Under the pieces are notes generated by a model. That model was not told the origin of the DNA. It saw only the letters and a list, made by a program, of their open reading frames with translations, and ran no database searches. Shown piece after piece: positions 1 to 12,300 of a stretch of 18,863 nucleotides of DNA. The stretch is from assembly GCA_034696485.1 (NCBI GenBank), contig JAQIWT010000511.1:1-18863 (forward strand), given 5' to 3'. Position 1 is the stretch's first letter. Each line of letters opens with the position of its first letter. Source of the stretch: Isohypsibius dastychi (taxonomy: Eukaryota; Tardigrada; Eutardigrada; Parachela; Isohypsibiidae). The position numbers and the translations under genes were made by a program.

Positions 1-28
1 AAGCCGCGTAGCTTTGTTTCTTCCGTAG
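1..28 (+). other. 3' end of an upstream intron
   Basis: A pyrimidine-rich run ends in TAG at 26-28, directly before the first recognisable RyR exon. In the exon's frame this TAG would be a stop, so coding cannot run through it. The donor of this intron and all earlier exons lie outside the window. Confidence 0.
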
Positions 29-352
29 CACTCACTCAAGTCAGCGGAATCTTCCGTGATCGCATCCTTCCACCAAACTCTGTGGACTGTCTTACCGGTA
101 GCTTCTGGCAATATACGTGGAAAATCCGTCAGTTTTGTCTTTGGGCAAGAGATAGTCCGCTTTCTCAGAGGTCATGACGAATGCCTGGCCGTTCCGGAGA
201 ACTGGTCAGCGCAGCATAAGTGAGGCAGTCTCTAGCTCATATCACCGTCAGTTCGTTTGAGAGTTTTCGCTTCGCAGTTCTGTAGTGTACGAAGGTGGTG
301 AGGTGCTTGATCAAGCGCGATCACTGTGGCGTGTCGAGCTCGCCCGAACAAG
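29..352 (+). other. N-terminal beta-trefoil (NTD-A), C-terminal part
   Basis: Exons 29-219 and 278-352. The segments [20 protein letters not shown] and VVYEGGEVL followed by ARSLWRVEL match the end of the Ins145_P3_rec-type trefoil that opens RyRs and IP3 receptors. In RyRs this domain sits at the cytoplasmic vestibule and contacts neighbouring subunits, and in vertebrates it is a hot spot for disease mutations. Only about the last 90 residues are present because the window starts inside the domain. The intron between the exons is 58 nt, and the junction codon (AA|T, Asn) restores the frame. Confidence 0.
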
Positions 353-3300
353 GTATGTGTATACATGATCAGTTTCCCTTGATTAAGTCGTAAGGGTGTT
401 TCTTTTCTTAGATGGGCTGGTGGATTTCTGAACTGGGGGCAAGCTTTTCGCCTGCAGCACATCACAACGGGATGTTATCTGGCCGTGTCCAGTGATGATT
501 CCGAGTCAGGTGGGCCCGTCGAGCGCCGAATCTTGCTCGTAACCCGCGATCGAGCTTCCATCGAAGCAACGGTGTTCTTCTTGAAAGCAAACAAAGTATA
601 TTAGCAGTTGACTAGGATTGCACGTTTTCGAAAATTCACCATTTTCTTAAAGGATGACAAAGAACATGGTCTCGATGACAAAGAGAAGGAAGAAGAGGGA
701 ATGGGTCCAGCGGCGGTAAAATATGGGGACACTTACGCGTTTCTTCAGCATGCACACAGTGGTTATTGGCTGTCATATAAGGTAAGCTTCTGAGTAATGG
801 TTTGTAGTATTAATGCCGATTACATAAAAACTTTTCTTCGTAGACCAACGAAATGACCAAACGGGGTGTTGGCAAAGTGGAAGAAAAAATAGCAGTCTTG
901 CTTGAGGAGGCTCGTATGGACGACGTTTTAACATTTAGCCGCTCTCAACATGAAGAATCTCGTTCCGCACGTGTTATCCGAAAGTGTACATATCTCTTCC
1001 ATAAATTCAACAGGTGTGTAACAGTACTTCCAAAGCTTTTTTGAAATGGTTAATGATGGGATTTGTTTAGGGGCCTGGATACGCTTCAGTCATTTACTAT
1101 GGAGTCCAGAAGCTCGTTCAGCTCTGCGCCACATCCAAAATTCAATTTGAAAGAAATGATCGACTGTTTACAAGATCTGATTGCTTATTTTGCTCAGCCT
1201 GAGGATGGAACTGGTAGTCTTCTTTTGATTTTCCAGATACAAGATGGACTGACCTTTGTTGATATTTAGAGCACGAGTCGAAGCAGATCCATCTGCGTGC
1301 GTTGAGAAATCGACAAAACTTGTTCCAACAAGAAGGAGTTCTCAGTCTGATTCTGGACACCATTGATAAAATTGGCGGCCTGACACATCATCTTCAGTCA
1401 ATGCAGGAGGACGAAGATGGCCTTGGAGCTAGCGCCTGGGAAGAAATTTCGAATTCTTTGTACCTGCTCATTGGTGAGTAATTCACAATCAGTACACTGA
1501 AGCACTCGATGAACGTTATTGATTCCAGCTGCAATGATCAAGGGAAATCACGGGAACTGCGCACAGTTTGCGCAGCTTGCACGTCTGAACTGGCTGTTCG
1601 GCCGGTTGTCTCAGCAAGGATCTGAGGGTGTCTTGGACGTTCTTCATTGTGTATTGGTGGACAGCCCCGAAGCACTGAACATGATTCGCGAGGAACACAT
1701 TCAAGCCATTATCTCGCTTCTAGATCGGAGTGGGCGTGACCCCAAGGTTTTATCAACATGAAGGTGACTAGTGGACAGTCAGTGACCTTTTGCGAAATAG
1801 GTTTTGGACGTGCTCGGCGCATTCTGTCTGGGTAATGGGCTGGCTGTGAGATCTAGCCAGAACAATATCTGCCAACATCTACTGCCAGGAAAAGACTTGT
1901 TGCTCCAGACCAAATTGGTTGACCATGTGGCATCCATGCACCCGAACATATACGTTGCTTTTACCGAAGGATCTGCCATGTTTAAGAAATGGTACTATGA
2001 AGCCGTAGTCGATCATATTGAGGCTATTTCGAACACAATGCCCCATGTTCGCATTGGATGGGCGAACACCGATGGATACATGCCATATCCCGGTGGAGGA
2101 GAGCGATGGGGTGCTAATGGCGTTGGTGACGACATGTTCTCCGTTGGATTTGACGGATCCAGTATTTGGACAGGTACACTAGCAAAACATTGTCGCCGAA
2201 GCTTATGTTGATGTAGAGGCGTTCTTAGGTGGACATGGACGAACTGTTCGGATGTATGATAACTCTGGTTTCCAAAAAGGCGATGTGGTTGGCTGTAATT
2301 TAGATCTGACGATTCCCGAAATATCATTCAGCTTGAATGGAGTTCGCCTCAGAGCCACGATAAAAAATTTCAACACAACTGGCATGTTCTTCCCTGTTAT
2401 CAGCATGTCAGCGCGGTCAAGGTACTTCTTTCTGTTGTTTCTTCATTTCTCCTTTACTGAATAGCAAATTTTTAGCTGTCGATTCATGTTGGGTGGAACT
2501 CAGGGTCGTCTGCGACACGGCCCGCCTTCTGGATTCTCCGCTGTTATAGAATCGTTGCAGCCCAATGAGCCTCTACGCATCGAGCCCTCTTTCTACTTCG
2601 GGGACGTTGCTAGATCCCTACTTGCTGGCCCGAATCTCCCAGCTGAAAACCCAGCTTTTGTTCCGTCACCCATTGATACATCCGGCGTGATCCTGCCAAG
2701 CCACGTTATGCAGATTCGTGATCGTCTGGCGGAGAACATCCATGAATTATGGGCAGTCAGCAAAATCGAAGGTGGTTGGACTTATGCAGATATCCGAGAC
2801 GATGAACATCTCCATCACAACTTGTTGATGCCATTTCAAAAGCTGCCAATCAGTGAAAAGAATTACGATATCACTTTGTCACTGGAGACTCTCAAGTACG
2901 GTTTCCATTCAGACGTTTTTGTGTTTTTCGCTGAACGGACGTTGTTTCAGAACTTTACTGGCTCTTGGTTATCACATCAGCATGCTACCAAGTGACAACA
3001 CAACTCGGATTAGACAAATGAAACTATCTTCAACGTACACACAACCTAACGGATACAAACCCGCACCACTTGATCTGACCAACATTGCATTGTCAGCAAA
3101 AATGGAAGAGCTGGTTGATTTGCTCGCCGAAAACATTCACAATGTTTGGGCACGAAATCGGATTGAGCAAGGATGGACGTATGGACTCAGTCGAATCGGT
3201 GTTACAAAACGCAGCCCCCATTTGGTGCCATATGACAGAGTGGAGGAATCAATCAAGAAGATAAATCGGTAAGAAAAAACAGGGAATTCGTGATCGAAAT

Positions 3301-6300
3301 GTTTGGCTCAAGCCTGTTGCTTTCTTGCAGTGGTACCGCTACCGAAGTAGTTCGTACGCTGATTGCATTTGGTTACACGTTAGAACCGCCAGCTGGTGAA
3401 CCAAGTCACAAGGGCGGAATGCGACTAGTGCAAGATGGCCAAGGTGGAAAGCGGCCACCAACCCGCAGCTACCGAGCTGAGAAAACCTACGCCGTTTCGG
3501 AAGGAAAATGGTATTACGAGCTGGATGTTATAACTCCAGGTTACATCAAAGTAGGATGGGCTTTGCTGACCGCACCACCAGGTGTCGAAATAGGCTCGGA
3601 TGAAAACTCTTATGCGTTTGATGGCTCAGTGGTAACTCATTCGTTTTTTATTGTTTTGCACTTGGAACAGCATTCTTGATTTAAGGGGCGGAAATGGCAC
3701 CAGGGCCAGGAACCCTTTGGAAGGCCGTGGCAGATTGGAGATGTTGTGGGATGCATGGTCGATCTTCATGATCGTACAATGAGATTTTCGCTTAACGGCG
3801 AACTGCTACTAGATCCTTTTGGGAACGAAGTGGCATTCGAAAATGTCGGCGCAGATGGTGGAGCTTTTGTCCCTGCTTGCACTGTGGGCTGTACAGAAAA
3901 AGCGCGATTTAATTTCGGGCAAGATATCCATTCGCTCAAGTTCTTCACCTCGTGTGGTCTACAAGAGGGTTATGAGCCCTTTTGTGTGAACATGACGAAG
4001 GCAGTGCCCTTTTGGTATGACCGCAGCGAAGCCATGTTTGTGGGCCTTACGAATACAAACAGTATGTTGGAAGTAACACGGGTTCCAGCGTCATCATCGA
4101 CCCCACCGGCTTTGAAGTTGACACGACGGTCGCAGGGACTAACTGACCGATTGGAGATGGAATTCCTCCGACTGTCTTTGCCTATCACCTGCCATACCAC
4201 ATATATTTCGTAAATCGACTTTAATTCTTTCGTATTTATTAGCTTATACTTTTACCGCAGGGATGAGGAAAAACAGCGCCAACAGATGGACATTGAAGTC
4301 TCGAAGCGGATGCAGGTTCGACGTGCCTCTGTGTCAGCTGGGGGTCCTCGTGCGAAAATCGAAGAGCACATGATCACCGGTGGATTCAATGAAAACGATA
4401 TTCAAAACTTGACATCTCAAGATCGCTTCATGCACGAAGATTCTGTTGATGGGTTAGACAATGGAGCGAACATGTTGGACTTGCCCAGTCGCTCTTCCAC
4501 CAACCAACGACTGTCTCTTGCGACAGATAAAATAGGACGTCAGCGTGGGATCATGAAGAAAACACAGTCACTAGATGTTGCTGAAAACAATATGCAGGCT
4601 CCAGCACCTCAGTACAACACGCTCTCACCCGGACAAAGGATCCCGAGAAGCGCTAGTCAGGATCGCTTCAATGCCAACGGGTAAGTGGTTGATTCCCCCT
4701 GTAGTGGTTCAGTTTTTGCGCAGTGTGTGCTTGCAGTTTGCATGATGGGGGCAGAAACTCTGCTGCCAATCCTAGCTTAAACATGGAGACCGATTGTTGT
4801 TTTTTTCTTCACGACAGTCAGTTGGACGAAAAGGGAAAGAAGCGGTCACGTAGCCCCTTCACGTTTTTGACCAAGAAAATCAAAGAGACTGCTGAAAAAC
4901 ATCGATCTGCATCAAAGGAACGCCCAGACTATCGTCAAGCTACAAGTAAAGACAGAGGTATGATGAATACCCCGGATATTACACTGGCAGCTGGAAACAC
5001 TGGAAATCCAACTTTGACCCTCCGGGGTCCAACACCGAACATGTCGTTCAACAGTGCAAGTGACCTTTTGATGGCCGGATCTGATCAGGAGGGCATACTG
5101 TCACCACGAGTTGCTTTCGGAATGGACGATATTAGTCGAACCGGATCACCCACCAGTCAAGCAATTGATGCTTCGGGACTTGACAAATCTTTGTTCAATT
5201 TGATCAGCGAGTTCCATTTTGCGGTTCGCGTCTTTCCGGGTCAAGAAGCCAAGTGTGTTTATGCGGGTTGGGTTACCTCAGATTTCCATCAGGTCAGCAC
5301 CAGCAGTCCATTTTCGTTATCTGATGTGCGTCGCAGCGAAGTCCGTATACTGGATGTCAGTGGTCAAATGAAGGAACACTGTTTCTTCCGCAATTCTTAC
5401 TTGGTTTGCGCGGCGGACTTGCAAGAACAGGCTGCGACCCAGAATAGTCCAGAGAAACAACGCAGTAGTTCGACCACGACACCAGGGATTGTTATTGGCT
5501 CGACCATTGACTTGGCTACCGGCACTTTGACTTTCAGTATCAACGGCCGTGAGGTGGAGGAGCGATATCATGTGCAACCTGGGACTAAGTTGTACCCTGC
5601 CGTATTTGTGGAACCTACCAGTAAAGACGTACTGCAGTTTGAATTTGTTGGGACAAAAACTGCATTGCCGTTGACCAGCGCCATTTTCCATCGAGTATGA
5701 TTTTTCCGTCGACTGCTCATGATCACACGTTTTAACTCGTTCTGTGATTCACTAGGATCGCTCGTTCGTACCGACCTGCCCACCAAGGTTACGGGTACTA
5801 ACATTGAAATCCAACCACTGGTCACGTGTACCCAGCCAGTTTCTTCGTGTCCATGATCTGAAAATGTCTGACGTTCGTGGATGGAGTATGCTTTGTGATG
5901 ATCCTGTCTCTATACTCGCTCTGTATATACCAGAAGAAGATCGGTGTATCGACATTCTGGAACTGATTGAGCATGAAGATTTATTGCAGTAAGAGACTAA
6001 TCTTTTGTTGAAGGGAAGATTCCGTGTATCATGTTTTATCCACATTTAGGTTCCACGCCCACACTCTCATGTTGTATGGAGCTATATGCTCGCACGGAAA
6101 TCATCGAGTTGCTCACGCGCTAGTGAAGCACGTTGACCAGCGAATGCTATTATTCGCGCTACAAAATCCTTGTAGGTGTTCTTGTTTTGTTTTTCACACA
6201 TGGTGATGAATGCCTCATATGAGCTACCTCTCTGCAGATTTGTCTGGCGAATTACGGAAAGCTTTTTATGACCTTTTGATTGCACTTCATCTCGACACGC

Positions 6301-9300
6301 ATGCAAAATCAATGTACTCCACAAGAGATGAGTTTGTTATCCCTGTCGCCAAAAGAGCGGCCGGTGGAAGACCTGGCAAAAATGGCGGGCGCGATAACAC
6401 AGAGCTGATTCGCCAACAATCGGCCGTCAATCCGAACATCTGCGTTTCCATTCGGCCATCACTGAGCATAAAAGACAAAATATCCAGCGAAGGGTTCGTA
6501 GTCATTATTCAAATGGTTTTTCAATCGCGATACTTGACCAGTTCTGCTTTCAGTGAAGAACAAGTCCCTATCAAAAACATGACGGCACCTTCCTTCCCCA
6601 TGAGCATCCTGAAGACATACGTATTCGACGCGCTTGCTGATGGTGTTCGGAAAGGCACTGCTCACTGCCGGGATCCAATTGGTGGAAGCTACGAGAACCT
6701 TTTTGTGTAAGTTCGCTTTCCACCTATTTTGACCTTTGGCTATTCTGAGCATCTCTTTTTTCGAAGACCACTGCTAAAGGTCATTGATCAGCTCTTGCTG
6801 GTTGGTTACGTAAGCCAGGACGATTTGGACAGGTTGCTGGTCATGGTCGACCCAGCCAAGTTCCAAGCTCATGCTGCTAATATTTATGGTAATTCAGAGT
6901 TGCAAATATCATTTGATCGAATACAGTCACCAAATGCAAATTTCAGACAAATGCGATCGAGGGCTCCTGGACATCCGCTTGGATGAGGAGGTCAAGCTAC
7001 AGCTTTGCTACGTCTTGCAGGATCTATGTGATCAGCGAATCCGAAGACGAATCGAAGAGGTGGTACTCTTTTCTGAGGAATATGTTGGGCAGGTTCAGAA
7101 GGTTCGTGCTACACATTGGGGTCACATACTCGGACTACTCAATCTTAATGGGTTTCAGGATCAACTACTGCGTTATATCGAAATCAAAGCATCAGATCTT
7201 CCATCTTCCGTCGCCGCAAAGAAGACAAAGGAGTTCCGATGTCCTCCAAAAGAACAAGTAAAAAAACAGTATAATTCTGGATTTTTGTTAGTTTCATTTT
7301 GAATTTTCAGATGAAAATGCTCCTTTCATTTAAACATGACGATGAGTTGTGTCCATCTCCACAAGAAATTCGTCAGCAACTAGGGGAATATCACGGCACA
7401 TTGGTCTCTCGTTTAGCACCCACACCGGAAGAAAAAGGTGACCTTTTCACTGAAATTGCTGTGTGGTTGAACTGGCTCTTTTTTTCTGCGTGTGGTTTCT
7501 GTTTCTTCTGTTCATGTCTGTGTTCTTTTGTTATCCTTCAGTTACTCGATACAATCGTTCACTTGGCTACTCGAATGGTACAGTGTCCGCGGTCGGCGAT
7601 ATTCGAAGCAGGCAAAATGAACTTGGTTGTCTTCTTGCAGAGGTTCTCACGGAGGTCATCAAGCAGACTGTTATAAACTGGGCTGCGGAGTCCAGCATTG
7701 AATCTCAGGAGCTTATCAAAGAGATGTTCTCTTTACTTCACCGACAATATGACGGGGTTGGAGAAACACTGAGAGGTCTTGAAAAAGCATATGTTATCTC
7801 GACTGCCAACCATTATGATGTCACCTTGATGTTGGCGTCACTTGGACGAATCAGAACTCTTCTTTCTGTTCAAATGGGTCCGGACGAAGAAGAGGTTTTA
7901 CGAAACTCTTTGTGGTAAAAAATCAGTTTTCCGGAATACATGGCTGATCTAGTGGTCATTTGTCGTTTTAGGGAACTGATGAACAATAAAGTGTTTTTCC
8001 AACACCCTGATCTAATTGGGATGCTGAAAATTCACGAAAATGTGATGACGGTCATGATGAATACTATTGGAAAATCACAGAACTTACCCGAGTCTGACCG
8101 GCAAACAGCTCAGCAGGATGGCAATCAGGTAAGGGGAATTTTTCAGAAGCTGAATTTTGACCCGCTGCTCGTTCATTTTATGATATAAATTTTTCTCATT
8201 TTGATTTCTAGGATTCAACAGCAGAAATGGTTGTTTCCTGTTGCAAATTTCTGTGTTATTTTTGTCGAACCAGTCGCAGCAATCAGAAGGCAATGTTCGA
8301 ACATTTGGGTTACTTGCTGGACAATAGTTCCATGCTGCTCTGTAAGAACAAGGCACATGCGGCCATTGTATGACTTTTTGAATCTTCTAAATTTCAGATC
8401 GGCCGTCGTTGCGCGGATCTGCCCCATTGGATGTTGCTTACTTTTCGCTCATGGACAACAGCGAGCTAGCTCTTTCTCTCCAAGAGAGTCATCTGGAGAA
8501 AATTGCAACTTATCTATCGAGATGCGGACTTCAGAGTAATACAGAATTGATTCGCAAGGGTTACCCGGACATTGGATGGGATCCAGTCGAGGGCGAACGG
8601 TATCTAGATTTTCTGAGGTTTTGCGTGTGGGTTAGCGGCGAAAGCATGGAGGAAAATGCCAACCTTGTGGTTCGGCTTCTGATTCGGCGCCCCGAGTGTC
8701 TGGGACCGGCACTACGCGGAGGAGGAACCGGGCTTCTAGCAGCCATGAAAGAAGGCATTGCGTTATCTGAACAGACCCAAGCATCCATGGACCCTGCACT
8801 GAAAGAAGAAGAGGACTATGTGGACATGGGAGAAGCAGCCCTTAATTTCTACTCGGTTTTGGTTGATCTGTTGGGCCGGTGTTCCCCAGAAGGTCGTCAA
8901 CTGGCTCATGCAAGAAGCGATTCGGTCCGGGCTAGGGCCATTCTACAGAGTCTGGTACCTCTTAGTGACCTTGAAGGGATCTTGTCGATGAAATTTTTCG
9001 TTCCGAATTTCGTCGCACTTGAATGTGAGTGACAAGATTTTCACCCACTTGAAATGTTTTTGACCTGAGATTATTATTGTATCTATAGCGCTGCTTACGA
9101 CAGACATGCCAGAGGTGCCTCCGTCTATTCTCCCGAACCACAAGCAAGCTGTGCTCGTGTTCTTGGAACGTGTTTACGGAGTCGAGGAGTCGGAAAACTT
9201 CTTCAGACTGTTAGAAGAAAGTTTCCTTCCAGATATGCGAACAGGCACGATGTTGGAAGGGGTGAGCGACCCGTGACCTTTCTTTGGAGCTTCATTCTCA

Positions 9301-12300
9301 TTGTGCTCGATTTTGACAGGGTCTAGCTGGAGAAAGTGATATCAGTCTTGCATTGAACCGTTACCTTTGCAACTCTGTTTTGCCACTTTTAACACGGAAT
9401 TCTCACTTCTTTTCCAATGCAACACAATATGCAGCGTTACTGGAAGCAACTCTCCATACCGGATATAACCTTTCGAAAGTCCGAAATTTGACAAAGAACC
9501 AGAGAGAGGTCATATCAGAGTTCTTGTTAGCTTTGATACGGTATCTAAATATTTATGAAATCCAAGCTGACAGTGAAACGAAGAACTATATTTTCAGCGA
9601 AATCGAACCGTCAATGATGGAGCGACTTCTCAAAAAATTGATCACAGACGTTTCTGCTTTGTCTGAGCATACCATTGTTGCTCTGAAGGTATCTTTTGCT
9701 GATTTACTGCACAGCAAACTGTCTGACTGGTATCTTTGTAGATGCTCACTTCACATTTCGACAGATGTAATAAATACTACGGCAGTTCAGGTGGATTCGG
9801 CAATTATGGTAATTCCCAACGGTATCTCATCTTTGTGCAATCTTGTCTCATCTGCTCTGGTTTTACGCGTCTGCTTCTTTTAGTTTTTTAAGTTCCCTAT
9901 GTTCTGCATGGCCTGCTTGTTTCGTTTTAGGTGCTGCTTCGGAGGCCGAAAAACGGTTGACCATGATGCTGTTCAGTCGGATATTTGACGCTCTTGCTGG
10001 ACGAAGTTACGATCCTGAGCTGTTCAATTATGCCCTACCATGTCTGTCGGCCATTGGTAGCGCTTTGCCACCTGATTACGCGTTGGTCAAATCGGACGAC
10101 GACATTGATGTGGGAGGTGTCGCCCGAAATGAAGTTCAGAGTTCTGGATACCATCCACATCCAGTGGAAACATCGACGTGAGTTTGAATACAAAATGAAA
10201 AATAAAAAAAAAATGAAATAAAAAGAAATAACAAACAATGAAACACACAAATAATAAAGTAATAATCTTTACCTTATATAAAATCAAGGCAATCAGATCA
10301 TTTGAGCTTGAATGGTGAATGTAGGTTGTTCCTCAATCCGGATCTCCAAAGTACCGTGGCAAAATTCGCCGAACATTTTCATGACACATGGGCGCTGAAA
10401 AAATACGAAGCCGGCTGGGGATACCACACTGTCCCAAATGATGATGAGAAAGTCCACCCGTATATGCAGCCGTTCAGCCATCTACCCGAATATGCAAAAG
10501 AAGAATACCGTCTGCCAACCGAACAAGCGCTAAAGGCTGTTCAAGCCTGGGGATGGATTCTAGACCGTGCAGACGATGACTCTCGTGGACCGAGATCTCA
10601 GCTCATGAAACGTCGACCATCTCGTGCTTTGCAGGATCTGCCATACGGATATATTCCTCGACCAGTTGATTTGAATAATGTGACATTAAATCGCGAAATG
10701 CAAGCACTTGCGGAAAGATTGGCGGAGAACGCCCATGAAGTGTGGGCTATCAACCTGAAAGCTGAATTGTCTGCAGCTCCTGAAAGAGGCCTCTTGCCTC
10801 AGCTTGTCCCGTTTGACATGCTGACCGACCGAGAAAAGAAATCTGTCCGAGATCGAACTCAAGAGTTACTGCAGTTCCTTATATATAATGGATACAGATT
10901 CCGAAAAGAACGGAGAACGAGCAAGAGTGCCGTCGCGGGACAAGGAAAGTCCGCAACTTTATCCGAAATTGAGTCTCGATTCGCATACAGTCTCCTCGAA
11001 AAGCTTCTTCATTATTGCAATGTGACATTATCGAAAATGAAAAACAACGTTCCTAGTCAGAGTTTAACCCGTCGAAGTAGCTACAAAGAAGCGGCAGGGG
11101 ATGTCAAGTTTTTCAGCAAGGTACGGTTTCCTGATTAATACATGACAGAAAATCGTATGAAGCAGCAATTCTACAGGTGGTACTACCTCTAGTGGAGCAG
11201 TACTTCAGAGCGCAGAAGAGCTACTTTTTGCTCTCACCGGAATCGAACGTTAATGGACACGGCACGGCATCACCAAAAGAGAAAGAGATGGTTGCAAGGT
11301 TGGCACTCATGACCTTTATTGTGAGTTTTGACTGATGTTCGTTTTCGCTACAGCTTGTTCTGCCGAATGGCCATGCTGGTACGAACAAAGGTCATCGGTT
11401 TTGGGCATGATATCAAAATTGCCGTGGAGTGCTTACAAGTCCTGGTACAGGCCATTGACGCCAGGTATGACTTTTTTTCTAGTTCCCGTGTTTGGCAATT
11501 ACCGAATTATCTGCTTTGAAGCTCGCTGGTGAGAAACAGTTTGGATTTTGTTCGCACAAGTTTCCTGACGTTTTTCAATCAAGCTGCGAGTGACTTGGCT
11601 AATACTGTAACGCAGCTAAAAACTCAATACTTCCCTCCGGTTCGTGGAACCACACCAAAACAATCAACAAGTCTGGGATATGTTGAAGGGGTTCTCCTGC
11701 GTGTTTTGACTGCACTTTTCGATCACATCGGTACCAACAACTTCGGGAAGGAAATTCTGATCAACGACATCCAAATCGCATGTTACTCCATTCTCGACTC
11801 TTTATACACACTTGGAACCAACGCAGGCCTGCCGGCCGGTCGTAAAATGTTCGAGGAGATCACGGTGTCTAACCGGCCGTTACTCGGAGCTTGTTTGGCT
11901 GCCTTTGCAAGCACCTTCCCCGTCGCTTTCTTGGAACCCGAGTTCAACACAACGAATCCATTCTGTGTGATGGGACGAGCTCAGGAGCAATCTCTGCAAG
12001 CTCAGGATGTAATGAACCGACTTTCTGCCAGTCTACCTACAATGGATATCTTAGTGAAAGAAGTGGAGACATTCACCGCATCTGGAGATTACGAAAAGTC
12101 GCCGCACACGATTGATGTCATTCTTCCAATGCTGTGCAGCTATTTGTCCACATGGCATATTCGGGGTCCTGACAACGCCCACCCAGACGAGTAAGGTTTT
12201 AACGCTCGAGTTAAAATATATTATACACAGCCTACGTATTTGCAGCACTATTGTGACAAAGGTCACCGCGGAGCACCTCAACGCAATTCTGACTCATGCA

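Larger units (their letters stand above)
5756..7640 (+). other. Junctional solenoid, first part
   Basis: Exons 5756-5988, 6050-6171, 6238-6706, 6767-6888, 6947-7101, 7159-7257, 7311-7437 and 7542-7577. Conserved blocks are [114 protein letters not shown] and EFRCPPKEQ. This is the helical scaffold between SPRY3 and the second RIH region. The long glutamate tract of vertebrate RyR1 in this area is absent. Position 6494-6553 could be a removable in-frame intron. Confidence 0.

Noticed and set aside
1-176. Open frame in phase with position 1, including a GSFWQYTW-like string that resembles the RyR trefoil
   Set aside because: The frame starting at 29 gives a much better match (ASFHQTLW, then GHDECLAV) and joins correctly to later exons; the other is a coincidence of the +1 frame.
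232-465. Reverse-strand open frame near the start of the window
   Set aside because: It overlaps conserved RyR exons 278-352 and 412-595 read in the sense direction, spans introns and shows no recognisable motif.
2013-2327. Reverse-strand frames over SPRY1 (also 5317-5825 and 16208-16555)
   Set aside because: They are antisense shadows of conserved SPRY or linker exons, with low complexity and no family resemblance.
7438-7541. Phe/Cys-rich frame suggesting a membrane segment
   Set aside because: It is the pyrimidine-rich body of an intron; the family has only cytoplasmic helices here.
10178-10324. A-rich stretch considered as a retroelement poly(A) tail or insertion
   Set aside because: There is no target-site duplication or element sequence, and it sits within a normal GT-AG intron.
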